The notes: a model not told the origin generated them from the letters alone. 64,000 bases of DNA from Rubrivivax sp. (GCA_020248915.1 JADCGP010000008.1:310001-374000), one strand, 5' to 3'; shown: positions 1-9,699, numbered from the stretch's first letter. A program made the numbers and translations.

Positions 1-247
1 GCTTGAACAGGCCGTTGCGCAGCCAGCCGGCGGCCTCGTTCAGAGCGGCCTCGGTCTCGGCGGGCGCGCCGACCAGCACCGAGAAGTAGACCTTCGCGTG
101 CGCGTAGTCGGGCGAGACCTCCACCGCGTTGAGCGTGACCATGCCCACGCGCGGATCCTTCAGCTCGCGGATCAGCTCGGCCAGGTCGCGCTGGATCTGG
201 TCGGCGACGCGGTAGCTGCGGTTCGGGATGGACTTCTTGTGGCGCAT
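1..247 (-). CDS. rbfA: Ribosome-binding factor A (partial, 3' end outside window)
   Basis: Small KH-like protein that binds the 30S subunit and helps 16S rRNA 5'-end maturation and late 30S assembly. The minus strand reads [10 protein letters not shown], then a helix with [16 protein letters not shown] and the strand [20 protein letters not shown], which is the family pattern (start, RV..I...L..L....DP, ..V.VSPD...A.V). About 82 codons are present; the C-terminal third lies beyond the window. The ATG is preceded by a CAGGGACA Shine-Dalgarno. It is the last visible gene of the rimP-nusA-infB operon and is separated from infB by a strong hairpin. Confidence 0.9.
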   Translation of the reverse strand, partial: MRHKKSIPNRSYRVADQIQRDLAELIRELKDPRVGMVTLNAVEVSPDYAHAKVYFSVLVGAPAETEAALNEAAGWLRNGLFK

Positions 248-262
248 GGGGTGTCCCTGAAA

Positions 263-295
263 GCGAAAGCCCCGCCGCGGCGGGCGGGGCTTCGC
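263..295 (-). terminator. Hairpin between infB and rbfA
   Basis: GCCCCGCC (269-276) pairs with GGCGGGGC (283-290) around a 6-nt loop. The stem is extended by GCGAA/TTCGC at its base with one bulged base. On the minus strand it is followed only by a short TTTCGCTTTC, so it is either a weak terminator or an RNA-processing/attenuating stem that lowers rbfA expression relative to infB. Confidence 0.5.
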
Positions 296-315
296 AGGAT
301 GCGACGCCGCCCGCC

Positions 316-3153
316 CTACAGCGTGCGGGCGACCTCCTTGATCTCGAAGAACTCGAGCTGGTCGCCTTCCTTGATGTCGTTGTAGTTCTTCAGCTTGATG
401 CCGCACTCGAAGCCTTCCTTGACCTCGCGCACGTCGTCCTTGAAGCGCTTGAGGGAGTCGAGCTCGCCGGTGTAGACGACCACGTTGTCGCGCAGCAGGC
501 GGAAACGCGCGTTGCGCGTGACGGTGCCGGCCGTGACCATGCAGCCCGCGACGGTGCCGATCTTGCTGGCGACGAAGACGCTGCGGATCTCGGCGGTGCC
601 GATCGTCTCCTCCCGCTGCTCGGGGGCCAGCATCCCCGACATCGCGGCGCGGATCTCGTCGACCGCGTCGTAGATGACGTCGTAGTACTTGATCTGGACG
701 CCATTGCCCTCGGCGAGCTTGCGCGCGCCGGAGTCGGCCCGCACGTTGAAGCCGACGATGATGGCCTTGCTCGCGATGGCGAGGTTGACGTCGCTCTCGC
801 TGATACCGCCGACCGCCGCGTGCACGATCTGCACCTTGACCTCCGGCGTGCCGAGCTTGAGCAGGCTCTGCGCCAGCGCCTCCTGGGAACCCTGCACGTC
901 GGCCTTGACGATCAGCGACAGCGTCTGCGCGCCCTCGCCCATCTGCTCGAACATGTTCTCGAGCTTGGCCGCCTGCTGGCGTGCCAGCTTGACGTCGCGG
1001 TACTTGCCCTGGCGGAAGGTCGCGATCTCGCGCGCGCGGCGCTCGTCGGCCAGCACCATGAACTCGTCGCCGGCCGCCGGCACCTCCGTGAGGCCCTGGA
1101 TCTCGACCGGGATAGATGGTCCGGCCTCCTCGGACGGGCTGCCGTCCTCGTCGAGCATCGCTCGCACGCGGCCGTAGCTCGAGCCGGCCAGCACGACGTC
1201 GCCCTTGCGCAGCGTGCCGCTCTGCACCAGCACGGTGGCCACCGGGCCGCGGCCCTTGTCCAGCCGGGCCTCGATGACCAGGCCCTTGGCCGCGGCGTCG
1301 CTCGGCGCCTTCAGCTCGAGCACCTCGGCCTGCAGCAGCACCTGCTCGAGCAGCGCGTCGACGCCCAGGCCGGTCTTGGCCGACACCGGGACGAAGGGCG
1401 AGTCGCCGCCGAAGTCCTCCGGCACGACGCCCTCGGCGACGAGCTCGCTCTTGACGCGCTCGACGTTGGCCTCGGGCTTGTCGATCTTGTTCATCGCCAC
1501 GACGATGGGCACGTTGGCGCTCTTGGCGTGGGCGATCGCCTCCTTGGTCTGCGGCATCACGCCGTCGTCGGCGGCCACCACCAGGATCACGATGTCGGTG
1601 GCCTTGGCGCCACGCGCCCGCATCGCCGTGAACGCCTCGTGGCCCGGCGTGTCGAGGAAGGTGATCGTGCCGCGCGGCGTGTCGACGTGGTAAGCGCCGA
1701 TATGCTGGGTGATCCCCCCGGCCTCGCCCGCGGCAACGCGGGCGCGGCGGATGTAGTCGAGCAGCGAGGTCTTGCCGTGGTCGACGTGGCCCATCACCGT
1801 GACCACCGGGGCACGAGGCAGCGCCTCGGCATCCGTGGCGGCGGTCTCCTCCTCGGTGAAGGCCTCGGGGTCGTCGAGCTTGGCCGCCAGCGCCTTGTGA
1901 CCCATCTCCTCGACGACGATCATCGCCGTCTCCTGGTCGAGCTGCTGGTTGATCGTGACCATCTGGCCCAGCTTCATCAGCTGCTTGATGACCTCGCTCG
2001 CCTTGACACTCATCTTGTGCGCGAGGTCGGCCACCGAGATCGTCTCGGGGACGTGCACCTCCTGCGTCACGAACTCGGACGGCGTGGCGTAGGACGAGCC
2101 TTCGCCGTCGCCGCGGTCGCCGCGCCGGCCGCCGCGCGGCGCTCGCCAGCCAGCTCCCCGGCCGCCCCCGGTGTCGCCGCGCGTCTTCAGCCCGGCGCGC
2201 TTCTTGGCCGCGTCGTCCGCCCAGCTCGAGCTGAGCTTCTCGCTCTTGACCTGCTTCTTCTCGCCCGGCTTGGCGGCCGCCGGCCCCGGGGCGCCCGGGG
2301 CCGCCTTGGGCTTGTGGATCGTGCCCTTGATCGCCTCCTTCGGGGTCTCGGCCGGCTTGGGCTCCTCGGGCTTCTTGGCCACCAGCGTCTTCTTCGGCGC
2401 GGCCATCATCGCCCGGATGGCCGCCGCCTCGGCCTCGGCGGCCTTGCGGCGGCGCTCGAGGTCGGCCTGGCGGGCGGCGTCCTCGGCCACCTTGTCGGCG
2501 GCCTTGACCACCCGCAGCGCGGGCTTGGGCGGCTCCGGCGGCCGCGCCGGAGCGGCGACGGCAGGCGGCTCCTCGGGTGCCGCGGGCGGCGCGCCGCCCG
2601 CGGCCTTGGCGAGGGCCTCGGCAGCGGCCTGCGCAGCGGCGGCGGCCTGGGCCGCGGCGGCCTCGGCAGCGGCTTTCTCGGCGGCCTCGCGCGCGGCCCG
2701 CTCGGCCGCCTCGCGCTGGCGCTGCTGTTCGGCCAGCTCCTCCTGCTGGCGCCGCAGCGCCTCGGCCTGCGCGCGGGCCTCCTCCTCGCGCCGCGCGAGC
2801 TCGAGCTCCTCGGCGCTCGGGCCGGAGGGCTCCTCGGACGCGGGAGCGTCGTCGCGCTTGACGAAGACGCGCTTCTTGCGGACCTCGACCTGGATCGTGC
2901 GCGCACGGCCGCTGGAGTCGGCCTGCTTGATCTCGGTGGTGCTCTTCTTGACCAGCGTGATCTTCTTGCGCTCGGTGGAAGCGGTCGTGCCGTGCGAGCT
3001 GCGCAGGAACTCGAGCAGTCGTTCCTTGTCCGCATCGGTGAGCGAGTCGTCCGGCGACTGCTTGGCGACGCCGGCCGATTGCAGCTGCTCGAGCAGTGCG
3101 GCCGTGGGCCGGTTGAGCTGCGCGGCGAGCTGGGCGACGGTGGTCACTGCCAT
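316..3153 (-). CDS. infB: Translation initiation factor IF-2
   Basis: GTPase that places initiator fMet-tRNA on the 30S subunit and promotes subunit joining. The 945-residue product has an IF2_N domain (about 1-55), a long Ala/Glu/Lys-rich linker (about 110-330), and a second IF2_N-like helical domain (about 370-420). The G domain follows, with P-loop GHVDHGKT at 455-462, a DTPGHEAF switch and NKID. The EF-Tu-like and C-terminal fMet-tRNA-binding domains complete it. This is the usual size for long proteobacterial IF-2. Start ATG is 73 nt after nusA, with AGGA upstream. It is the third gene of the rimP-nusA-infB-rbfA operon. Confidence 0.98.
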   Translation of the reverse strand: MAVTTVAQLAAQLNRPTAALLEQLQSAGVAKQSPDDSLTDADKERLLEFLRSSHGTTASTERKKITLVKKSTTEIKQADSSGRARTIQVEVRKKRVFVKRDDAPASEEPSGPSAEELELARREEEARAQAEALRRQQEELAEQQRQREAAERAAREAAEKAAAEAAAAQAAAAAQAAAEALAKAAGGAPPAAPEEPPAVAAPARPPEPPKPALRVVKAADKVAEDAARQADLERRRKAAEAEAAAIRAMMAAPKKTLVAKKPEEPKPAETPKEAIKGTIHKPKAAPGAPGPAAAKPGEKKQVKSEKLSSSWADDAAKKRAGLKTRGDTGGGRGAGWRAPRGGRRGDRGDGEGSSYATPSEFVTQEVHVPETISVADLAHKMSVKASEVIKQLMKLGQMVTINQQLDQETAMIVVEEMGHKALAAKLDDPEAFTEEETAATDAEALPRAPVVTVMGHVDHGKTSLLDYIRRARVAAGEAGGITQHIGAYHVDTPRGTITFLDTPGHEAFTAMRARGAKATDIVILVVAADDGVMPQTKEAIAHAKSANVPIVVAMNKIDKPEANVERVKSELVAEGVVPEDFGGDSPFVPVSAKTGLGVDALLEQVLLQAEVLELKAPSDAAAKGLVIEARLDKGRGPVATVLVQSGTLRKGDVVLAGSSYGRVRAMLDEDGSPSEEAGPSIPVEIQGLTEVPAAGDEFMVLADERRAREIATFRQGKYRDVKLARQQAAKLENMFEQMGEGAQTLSLIVKADVQGSQEALAQSLLKLGTPEVKVQIVHAAVGGISESDVNLAIASKAIIVGFNVRADSGARKLAEGNGVQIKYYDVIYDAVDEIRAAMSGMLAPEQREETIGTAEIRSVFVASKIGTVAGCMVTAGTVTRNARFRLLRDNVVVYTGELDSLKRFKDDVREVKEGFECGIKLKNYNDIKEGDQLEFFEIKEVARTL

Positions 3154-3226
3154 GGGTGGGGTTGTCCTGCGGAAGGGCTGGCGTGTCGGGGTGTTCGAGC
3201 CGGGGGGTGGGGCGCGGGAGGGCGGG

Positions 3227-4717
3227 TCAGGCGGCGAACCAGTGCTCGCGCGCCTTCATGATCAACGCGCGGGCCTGCTCTTCGTCGACGCCGGTGACCT
3301 CGACGAGTTCGTCGACGGCCAGATCGGCCAGTTCGTCCCGGGTGTGGATGCCACCGCCGGCCAGCCGCGCCAGCAGGTCGGCGCTCAGGCCATGGCCGTC
3401 GAGCTGGAGGTCGCGCAGGTCCTGCGAGGCCTCGCCGGCCCTCTCCTCCTTGGCGATCTCCATCGTCAGCAGCGCGTCTTTGGCGCGGGTGCGCAGCTCC
3501 TGGACGGTCTCCTCGTCGAAGGCCTCGATGTCGAGCATCTCCTGCAGCGGGACGTAGGCCACCTCCTCGAGGCTGGTGAACCCTTCGGCGATGAGGATGT
3601 CGGCGACCTCCTGGTCGACGTCGAGCTTCTCGACGAACAGGTTGCGCACCGACTCGGTCTCGCCGGCCTGCTTGGCCGCGCTCTCCTCGGCCGTCATGAT
3701 GTTGATGCGCCAGCCGGTCAGTTCGCTGGCGAGCCGCACGTTCTGGCCGCCACGGCCGATGGCGATGGCGAGGTTTTCCTCGTCGACCACGACGTCCATC
3801 GCGTGGCGCTCCTCGTCGACGACGATCGACACGACGTTGGCCGGCGCCAGGGCCCCGATGACGAACTGCGCCGGATCGTCGCTCCACAGCACGATGTCGA
3901 CGCGCTCGCCGGCGAGCTCGTTGGTGACGGCGTTGACGCGCGAGCCGCGCACCCCGACGCAGGTGCCGATCGGGTCGACGCGGCGGTCGTGGCTGACGAC
4001 GGCGATCTTGGCGCGGCTGCCCGGGTCGCGGGCGCAGCTCTTGATCTCGAGCAGGCCCTGCTCGATCTCGGGCACCTCCTGGGCGAACAGCTCGATCATG
4101 AAGCCGGGCGCGCTGCGGCTCAGCATGATCTGCGGCCCGCGCTGGGTGGGGTCGACGCCGAGCAGGAAGGCGCGCACGCGGTCGCCGGTGCGCAGGTTCT
4201 CCTTCGGGATCATCTCGCTGCGCTTCAGCCGGCCCTCGACGCGGCCGCTCTCGACGACGAGATCGCCCTTGTCGAGCCGCTTGACGGTGCCGACGAAGAT
4301 CTTCTCGCCGCGCGACAGGAAGTCGTTGAGCAGCGTCTCGCGCTCCGCGTCGCGGATCTTCTGCAGGATCACCTGCTTGGCGGCCATCGCCCCGATGCGG
4401 CCGATCGGCACCGACTCGATCGCCTCCTCGATGTAGTCGCCTTCCTCGATGTCGGGGATGCGGTCGAGGGCGTCGGACAGCATCTCCTCGGCGTCCGGGT
4501 TCTGCAGGCCGGCGCTGTCGGGCACGACCAGCCAGCGGCGGAACGTCTCGTAGTCGCCGGTGTCGCGGTCGACCGCCACGCGGATGTCGACCTCCCCGCC
4601 GTGCAGCTTCTTCGTGGCCGAGGCGAGCGCTGCCTCCACCGCGCCGAAGACGACCTCGCGGTCGACCGTCTTCTCGCGCGAGATGGCGTCCACCAGCATC
4701 AGCATTTCCCGGTTCAT
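3227..4717 (-). CDS. nusA: Transcription termination/antitermination factor NusA
   Basis: RNA polymerase-binding factor that controls pausing, intrinsic termination and rRNA antitermination. The 496-residue protein has the N-terminal RNAP-binding domain, an S1 domain (about 135-200, [16 protein letters not shown]), two KH domains (about 200-345, including [15 protein letters not shown] and [16 protein letters not shown]) and two acidic helix-hairpin-helix repeats at the C terminus. That is the full-length proteobacterial form. Its ATG overlaps the rimP stop (ATGA). A terminator-like hairpin in the operon leader (5699-5726) makes NusA autoregulation plausible here, by analogy with the known NusA feedback in E. 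coli. Confidence 0.98.
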   Translation of the reverse strand: MNREMLMLVDAISREKTVDREVVFGAVEAALASATKKLHGGEVDIRVAVDRDTGDYETFRRWLVVPDSAGLQNPDAEEMLSDALDRIPDIEEGDYIEEAIESVPIGRIGAMAAKQVILQKIRDAERETLLNDFLSRGEKIFVGTVKRLDKGDLVVESGRVEGRLKRSEMIPKENLRTGDRVRAFLLGVDPTQRGPQIMLSRSAPGFMIELFAQEVPEIEQGLLEIKSCARDPGSRAKIAVVSHDRRVDPIGTCVGVRGSRVNAVTNELAGERVDIVLWSDDPAQFVIGALAPANVVSIVVDEERHAMDVVVDEENLAIAIGRGGQNVRLASELTGWRINIMTAEESAAKQAGETESVRNLFVEKLDVDQEVADILIAEGFTSLEEVAYVPLQEMLDIEAFDEETVQELRTRAKDALLTMEIAKEERAGEASQDLRDLQLDGHGLSADLLARLAGGGIHTRDELADLAVDELVEVTGVDEEQARALIMKAREHWFAA

Positions 4718-5472
4718 CCGATCACCTCTTCTTCGTCCTTGGACGCTCGCGGCCCGGCCAGGCCCCGACCGGCCGTCGCGGCGGACCCGTCATGCGTGCC
4801 CGACCCTGCGCTGCGGCGCCCCTTGAAATCGACCACCGGCACGAGGCGCGCCTCGCGCACCTCCTGCGGCGTGAAACCGAGCACCTGCGTGCCCTTGCCG
4901 TCCTCGAAGACCAGCGTGCAGGCACCGTCGTCGGCGCGACCGAGCACGCCCTCGAAGTGCTTGCGGCCCGCGAACGGTTCCTTCAGGGACAGGCGCACCC
5001 GCTCGCCGGCGAAACGCTCGAAGTCGGCCGCGCTGCGCAGCGGCCGGTCGAGGCCGGGCGACGAGACCTCGAGCCGGGCGTAGTCGACGCCCTCGACCTC
5101 GAGCGCGTACTGCAGCTGGCGCGTGACTACCTCGCAGTCGCCCACCGTGACGAAGGCGCCGGGTTCGGCGTAGGCCCGGCCGGGCAGGCGGTCGATCGTC
5201 ACGCGCAGCAGCCCGCGGCCGGAGCGCTCGACATCGACCAGCTCGTAGTGCAGCGCCCCCACGGCGTCGGCCACCGCGGTCCGCGGGTCTGTGCCAGTCG
5301 CGACAAACGATGACGGGCCCGGCCGCGCGGCGGCTCCGCGCTCTGCGGCGCGGACGGGCCGGCCGCCGCCGGAGCGCTCCACGCGGTCCGGGCGCTGAGC
5401 CCGCGGGCTCCTCGGCGGCTTGGCGGCAGGCGCGCCGGAAGCCGGGCGCGCACGCTCCGCCGCCGGCGGCAT
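4714..5472 (-). CDS. rimP: Ribosome maturation factor RimP (start uncertain)
   Basis: 30S assembly factor. The conserved part begins around [16 protein letters not shown], with [12 protein letters not shown] and a C-terminal SH3-like domain ending near ARLVPVVDF, followed by a low-complexity tail. The start is not clear. The ATG at 5472 gives 252 residues with a Pro/Ala/Arg-rich extension of about 65 residues that I cannot relate to the family. A GTG at 5274 gives 186 residues but trims the first helix by several residues. No strong Shine-Dalgarno supports either. It is the first gene of the nusA operon and overlaps nusA by 4 nt. Confidence 0.85.
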   Translation of the reverse strand: MPPAAERARPASGAPAAKPPRSPRAQRPDRVERSGGGRPVRAAERGAAARPGPSSFVATGTDPRTAVADAVGALHYELVDVERSGRGLLRVTIDRLPGRAYAEPGAFVTVGDCEVVTRQLQYALEVEGVDYARLEVSSPGLDRPLRSAADFERFAGERVRLSLKEPFAGRKHFEGVLGRADDGACTLVFEDGKGTQVLGFTPQEVREARLVPVVDFKGRRSAGSGTHDGSAATAGRGLAGPRASKDEEEVIG

Positions 5473-5752
5473 GCCGGTAGCGCCGCGGCGCTCGTTGCGT
5501 CTGCTCGTGCCCTTCAAGGCTTGTCCGTCCTGGCTGTGTCCCGACCCGTTGACTCCCGGGCGGGCTGCCGACGTCCCCTGTCGGCGCAGTGCCGGAGCCG
5601 GGGCCCGCGCTGCCGCGCCAGCCCCCCGCTCCCGCCCCTGGCCGATCGCGCCGCACCGGCCGCGCGCGGCACCACATGCCGCCGCCTGCCGATCGCGCAA
5701 AAAAAATGGGCTGGAAGATTCCGCCCACGCAGCACAATCCGGGAAAAACGGC
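5473..5752 (-). other. Long untranslated leader of the rimP operon
   Basis: About 275 nt lie between the predicted transcription start (near 5746, minus strand) and the ATG at 5472, or about 470 nt if the GTG at 5274 is the start. It contains the terminator-like hairpin at 5699-5726 and is otherwise very GC-rich with no stop-free frame I would call a gene. No tRNA is seen here, unlike the metY gene of the E. coli operon. Confidence 0.5.
5699..5726 (-). terminator. Leader terminator/attenuator of rimP-nusA-infB
   Basis: On the minus strand GGGCGGAA (5726-5719) can pair with TTCCAGCCC (5716-5708), with a single bulged A, and is followed by A and then eight consecutive T (5706-5699). This is a textbook intrinsic terminator only about 20-47 nt downstream of the predicted start site of the operon encoding NusA, itself a termination factor. 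No upstream minus-strand gene needs a terminator here. Confidence 0.7.
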
Positions 5753-5781
5753 AGTATAGCCGCCCCACGCGACCCGGGCAA
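5753..5781 (-). promoter_or_regulatory. Promoter of the rimP-nusA-infB operon
   Basis: Minus-strand TTGCCC (5781-5776), a 17-nt spacer and TATACT (5758-5753) match the sigma70 pattern with optimal spacing. Predicted start is near 5746. The -35 overlaps the -35 of the divergent fabI promoter. Confidence 0.7.
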
Positions 5782-5806
5782 CATCCCATGGGGCCCGTGC
5801 CAGAAT
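5778..5806 (+). promoter_or_regulatory. Candidate fabI promoter
   Basis: GCAACA (5778-5783), a 17-nt spacer and CAGAAT (5801-5806) give a moderate sigma70 match. The predicted start near 5813 leaves a leader of about 70 nt before fabI. The -35 shares four bases with the -35 of the divergent rimP promoter. Confidence 0.45.
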
Positions 5807-5882
5807 CGCGCCCGCTGCGGCCGACCGGGCCGGCTCGGCGCCCCAGGCCCGGCACCCCGGGGCCAGTGAATCGGAGGACTCC

Positions 5883-6671
5883 ATGGGCTTTCTCGCCGGC
5901 AAGCGGCTGCTGATCACGGGCGTGCTGTCCAACCGCTCGATCGCCTACGGCATCGCGCGGGCGTGCCACCGCGAGGGAGCCGAGCTGGCCTTCAGCTACG
6001 TCGGCGAGCGCTTCCGCGACCGCATCACCGAGTTCGCGGCCGAGTTCGGCTCGAGCCTTGTCTTCGACTGCGACGTCGGCGACGACGCCCGCATCGCGCA
6101 GCTGTTCGCCGACCTCGGCGCGGTCTGGCCGCAGTTCGACGGCTTCGTGCACTCGATCGGCTTCGCGCCGCGCGAGGCCATCGCCGGATCGTTCCTGGAC
6201 GGGCTGTCGCGCGAGGGCTTCCGGATCGCCCACGACATCTCGGCGTACAGCTTCCCGGCGCTGGCCAAGGCGGCGCTGCCGCTGCTGCGGCCGGGGGCGG
6301 CACTGCTCACGCTCAGCTACCTCGGGGCCGAGCGCGCGGTGCCGCACTACAACACGATGGGACTGGCCAAGGCCTCGCTCGAGGCGAGCGTGCGCTACCT
6401 GGCCGCCGACCTGGGGCGCCGCGGGGTGCGCGTCAACGGCATCTCCGCGGGCCCAATCAAGACGCTGGCCGCCTCGGGCATCAAGGACTTCTCGCGGATG
6501 CTCAACGTCGCGGCCCAGGGCAGCGCGCTCGGGCGCAACGTGTCCATCGACGACGTCGGCAACGTCGCCGCGTTCCTGCTGTCGGACCTGGCTGCCGGCG
6601 TGACGGCCGAGATCACCTACGTCGACGGCGGCTTCAGCCGGATGATGAGCCTGCCGACCGAGGGCGCCTGA
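5883..6671 (+). CDS. fabI: Enoyl-[acyl-carrier-protein] reductase (NADH)
   Basis: Catalyses the last reduction of each fatty acid elongation cycle, trans-2-enoyl-ACP to acyl-ACP, and is the target of triclosan and diazaborines in sensitive bacteria. The 262-residue SDR-fold protein begins with the divergent FabI nucleotide motif [17 protein letters not shown]. It has the catalytic pair Tyr156 and Lys163 (YNTMGLAK), plus Tyr146, at the same positions as in E. coli FabI. The C terminus ITYVDGGFS is typical. GGAGGACT lies 3-4 nt before the ATG. It is monocistronic, divergent from rimP and convergent with the decarboxylase gene. Confidence 0.97.
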   Translation: MGFLAGKRLLITGVLSNRSIAYGIARACHREGAELAFSYVGERFRDRITEFAAEFGSSLVFDCDVGDDARIAQLFADLGAVWPQFDGFVHSIGFAPREAIAGSFLDGLSREGFRIAHDISAYSFPALAKAALPLLRPGAALLTLSYLGAERAVPHYNTMGLAKASLEASVRYLAADLGRRGVRVNGISAGPIKTLAASGIKDFSRMLNVAAQGSALGRNVSIDDVGNVAAFLLSDLAAGVTAEITYVDGGFSRMMSLPTEGA

Positions 6672-6691
6672 CCCGGGAGACGGGCCGCGAC

Positions 6692-6739
6692 CTGGCCCGC
6701 ACGATGGCCCGCAACATGGCCCGCGGCATCGCCTGCACC
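6692..6739 (+). repeat. Four imperfect 12-bp tandem repeats after fabI
   Basis: CTGGCCCGCACG, ATGGCCCGCAAC, ATGGCCCGCGGC and ATCGCCTGCACC follow one another from 20 nt after the fabI stop. The 12-nt period is exact. The stretch is not part of either neighbouring gene. Confidence 0.7.
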
Positions 6740-6837
6740 GTGGCCGCGTCGCCCGGCCCGCGGCATGGCGTCGGTGCGCCCCGCCGCCAACCGACTCCCG
6801 AAGTGCGGTCGGGCCGCCGGTGGCCGCCCAGCCCGCT

Positions 6838-9099
6838 TCAGCCGCCGCGCACGCAGTCCACGTAGTAGCGGCGGGCCGGCGACGGGGCGTCGTCCTCGAC
6901 CAGGCCGTGCACGTCCGTGTCGAAGCCCGGGAAGGCAGCGTTGAACTCGCGCGTGAAGCGCAGGTAGTCGACGATGCGGCGGTTGAAGCGCTCGCCCGGG
7001 ATCAGCAGCGGGATGCCCGGCGGGTAAGGCGTCAGCAGCGACGTCGTGATGCGCCCCTCGAGCGCGTCGATGGGCACCCGCTCGGTCTCGCGGTGCGCGA
7101 TGCGCGCGTAGGCGTCGCTCGGCTTCATCGCGGGCTGCAGGTCGGACACGTACATCTCCGTGACCAGGCGCGCGATGTCGCCCCGGGCGTAGGCCTGGTG
7201 GATGTCCTGGCACAGGTCGCGCAGCCCCATCCGCTCGTAGCGCGGATGCGCGGCGCAGAACTCGGGCAGGATGCGCCACATCGGCGCGTTCTTGTCGTAG
7301 TCGTCCTTGAACTGCTGCAGCGCCGTCAGCAGCGTGTTCCAGCGCCCCTTCGTGATGCCGATCGTGAACATCACGAAGAACGAGTACAGGCCGGTCTTCT
7401 CGACGACGATGCCGTGCTCGGCCAGGAACTTGGTCACCACGCTGGCCGGGATGCCGCTGCGCGCGAACCGGCCCGCCAGGTCGAGACCCGGCGTGACGAT
7501 CGTGCACTTGATCGGGTCGAGCATGTTGAAGTCGTCGGCCAGCGCGCCGAAGCCGTGCCAGGTGTCGCCCGCCTTCAGCAGCCAGTCGGCCTGGCGCCCG
7601 ATGCCCTCGGGGGCCAGCTTCTCCGGGCCCCAGACGGTGAACCACCAGTCCTTGCCGAACTCCTCGTCGACCTTGCGCATCGCGCGCCGGAAGTCCAGGC
7701 TCTCGAGGATGCTCTCCTCGACCAGCGCCGTGCCGCCCGGGGCCTCCATCATCGCCGCGGCGACATCGCAGCTGGCGATGATCGCGTACTGGGGCGACGT
7801 GCTGGTGTGCATCAGGTAGGCCTCGTTGAAGAGGTGACGGTCGAGCTTGACCTGCACCGCGTCCTGCACCAGCACCTGGCTGGCCTGGCTCAGACCGGCC
7901 AGCAGCTTGTGCGTGCTCTGCGTCGACCACACCATCTGCTGCTGCGGCCGCGGCCGCTTGCGGCCCATCGCGTGGAACTGGCCGTAGAACTCGTGGAAGG
8001 CCGCGTGCGGCAGCCAGGCCTCGTCGAAGTGCAGGTTGTCGATGTAGCCGTCGAGCGCGTGCTTGATCGTCTCGGTGTTGTAGAGCACGCCGTCGTAGGT
8101 GCTCTGGGTCAGCGTCAGGATCCGGGGCCGCAGCTTGCCGGCGTCCACGCCGGCCAGCAGCGGGTGCGCCTCGATGCGCCGGCGGATGCTCTCGACCGAG
8201 AACTCGTGCTGCGGGATCGGCCCGATGATGCCGTGGTGGTTGCGCGTGGGCGGCAGGAACACCGGCACCGCGCCGGTCATGATGATCGAGTGCAGGATGC
8301 TCTTGTGGCAGTTGCGGTCGACGACCACCACGTCGCCCGGCGCCACCGTGTGGTGCCACACCATCTTGTTGCTGGTGCTGGTGCCGTTGGTGACGAAGAA
8401 GCAGTGGTCGGCGTTGAAGATGCGCGCCGCGTTGCGCTCGGAGGCAGCCACCGGCCCGGTGTGGTCGAGCAGCTGGCCGAGCTCCTCGACCGCGTTGCAG
8501 ACGTCGGCCCGCAGCATGTTCTCGCCGAAGAACTGGTGGAACATTTGGCCCACCGGGCTCTTCAGGAAGGCGACCCCGCCCGAGTGTCCCGGGCAGTGCC
8601 AGGAGTACGAGCCGTCCTGCGCGTAGTCCATCAGCGCCTTGAAGAACGGCGGCGCCAGGCCGTCGAGGTAGCTCCGGGCCTCGCGGATGATGTGCCGGGC
8701 CACGAACTCCGGCGTGTCCTCGAACATGTGGATGAAGCCGTGCAGCTCGCGCAGCACGTCGTTCGGGATGTGCTGGCTGGTCCGCGTCTCGCCGTACAGG
8801 TAGATCGGGATGTCGGCGTTTCGGAAGCGGATCTCCTCGATGAACTTGCGCAGGTTCAGCACCGCAGGATCGAGCTCGGGGCCGGGCGTGAACTCCTCGT
8901 CGTCGATGCTGAGGATGAAGCAGCTGGCGCGGCTCTGCTGCTGCGCGAACTGGCTCAGGTCGCTGTAGGTGGTTGCGCCCACGACCTCGAAGCCCTCCTT
9001 CTCGATGGCCTGGGCCAGCGCGCGGATGCCGAAGCCCGAGGCGTTCTCGGAGCGGAAGTCCTCGTCGATGATGACGATCGGGAAGCGGAAGCGCAGCAT
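6838..9099 (-). CDS. Orn/Lys/Arg decarboxylase (PLP, fold type I)
   Basis: Decarboxylates a basic amino acid to a polyamine or diamine. The 753-residue protein has the full layout of the inducible-type family: an N-terminal response-regulator-like wing domain (about 1-125, starting FRFPIVIIDEDF), the PLP domain with STHK, whose Lys398 should carry the cofactor, and the C-terminal domain (VPIDALEGRI, PYPPGIPLLIPGE). Sequence alone does not tell arginine from lysine or ornithine as substrate. The start at 9099 fits the family; the frame opens further upstream but that part is non-coding. It is divergent from nfeD across a perfect inverted repeat. Confidence 0.93.
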   Translation of the reverse strand: MLRFRFPIVIIDEDFRSENASGFGIRALAQAIEKEGFEVVGATTYSDLSQFAQQQSRASCFILSIDDEEFTPGPELDPAVLNLRKFIEEIRFRNADIPIYLYGETRTSQHIPNDVLRELHGFIHMFEDTPEFVARHIIREARSYLDGLAPPFFKALMDYAQDGSYSWHCPGHSGGVAFLKSPVGQMFHQFFGENMLRADVCNAVEELGQLLDHTGPVAASERNAARIFNADHCFFVTNGTSTSNKMVWHHTVAPGDVVVVDRNCHKSILHSIIMTGAVPVFLPPTRNHHGIIGPIPQHEFSVESIRRRIEAHPLLAGVDAGKLRPRILTLTQSTYDGVLYNTETIKHALDGYIDNLHFDEAWLPHAAFHEFYGQFHAMGRKRPRPQQQMVWSTQSTHKLLAGLSQASQVLVQDAVQVKLDRHLFNEAYLMHTSTSPQYAIIASCDVAAAMMEAPGGTALVEESILESLDFRRAMRKVDEEFGKDWWFTVWGPEKLAPEGIGRQADWLLKAGDTWHGFGALADDFNMLDPIKCTIVTPGLDLAGRFARSGIPASVVTKFLAEHGIVVEKTGLYSFFVMFTIGITKGRWNTLLTALQQFKDDYDKNAPMWRILPEFCAAHPRYERMGLRDLCQDIHQAYARGDIARLVTEMYVSDLQPAMKPSDAYARIAHRETERVPIDALEGRITTSLLTPYPPGIPLLIPGERFNRRIVDYLRFTREFNAAFPGFDTDVHGLVEDDAPSPARRYYVDCVRGG

Positions 9100-9135
9100 G
9101 GCAGCGGACCCTCGGGGCGGCAGGCGAAGCAGCCG

Positions 9136-9171
9136 CGCAGTGTAGGGCGACCGCCGGCCCCCTACACTGCG
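9136..9171. promoter_or_regulatory. Perfect 12-bp inverted repeat between divergent genes
   Basis: CGCAGTGTAGGG (9136-9147) and CCCTACACTGCG (9160-9171) are exact inverse copies around a 12-nt spacer. Each arm contains a -10-like TACACT pointing away from the centre, one towards the decarboxylase and one towards nfeD. It could be a regulator operator or a symmetric divergent promoter pair. Confidence 0.6.
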
Positions 9172-9199
9172 AGCCGTCGTCCAAGCGGGAGGTGATGCG

Positions 9200-9670
9200 A
9201 TGGACCTGTCGGCCCCGACCCTGTGGTGGGTGCTCGCCGGCGTGCTGGTGGCCGTCGAGCTGGCCACGGGCACTTTCTATCTGCTGATGATCGCGCTCGG
9301 CGCGGCAGGTGCCGCGCTGGTGGCGCACGCCGGCGCCGGAGCCACCGCCCAGGTGGCAGCCGCGGCGCTGGTGGGCGGCGGCGCCACCGCGCTGTGGCAC
9401 CTGAGGCGCGCACGCGCGCCGCGCAGCGCCCCGGCCCAGGCCAACCGCGATGTCAATCTCGACATCGGCAGCGCGGTGCACGTGGAGCATTGGGCGGCCG
9501 ACGGTTCGGCGCGCGTCACCTACCGTGGCGCCGCCTGGCAGGCGCGGTATGCCGGCAGCGGCACGCCCGCCCCCGGCGCGCACGTCATCGTCTCGGTCGA
9601 GGCCAACCGGCTCGGCCTCGCGCCCGCCGCCGCCACCCAGGCCCCGTCTTCCGCAACCGCCCGCGGTTGA
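9200..9670 (+). CDS. NfeD family membrane protein
   Basis: A 156-residue short NfeD protein. Hydrophobic segments at about 8-25, 28-45 and 50-65 are predicted membrane spans. They are followed by a cytoplasmic beta-rich OB-fold domain (about 88-140, GSAVHVEHWAADGSARVTYRGA). Short NfeD proteins are partners of SPFH/stomatin proteins, and here the stomatin-like gene follows 29 nt downstream, the conserved pairing. Shine-Dalgarno GGGAGGTGAT precedes the ATG. Role in membrane organisation or protein quality control is known only for the family. Confidence 0.85.
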   Translation: MDLSAPTLWWVLAGVLVAVELATGTFYLLMIALGAAGAALVAHAGAGATAQVAAAALVGGGATALWHLRRARAPRSAPAQANRDVNLDIGSAVHVEHWAADGSARVTYRGAAWQARYAGSGTPAPGAHVIVSVEANRLGLAPAAATQAPSSATARG

Positions 9671-9699
9671 TCGGCCCCACCCCGTCCCGGACACGCACC

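Noticed and set aside
820..3261. Long plus-strand frame opposite infB
   Set aside because: Antisense to a certain infB; composition is Arg/Leu/His-rich as expected for a shadow frame.
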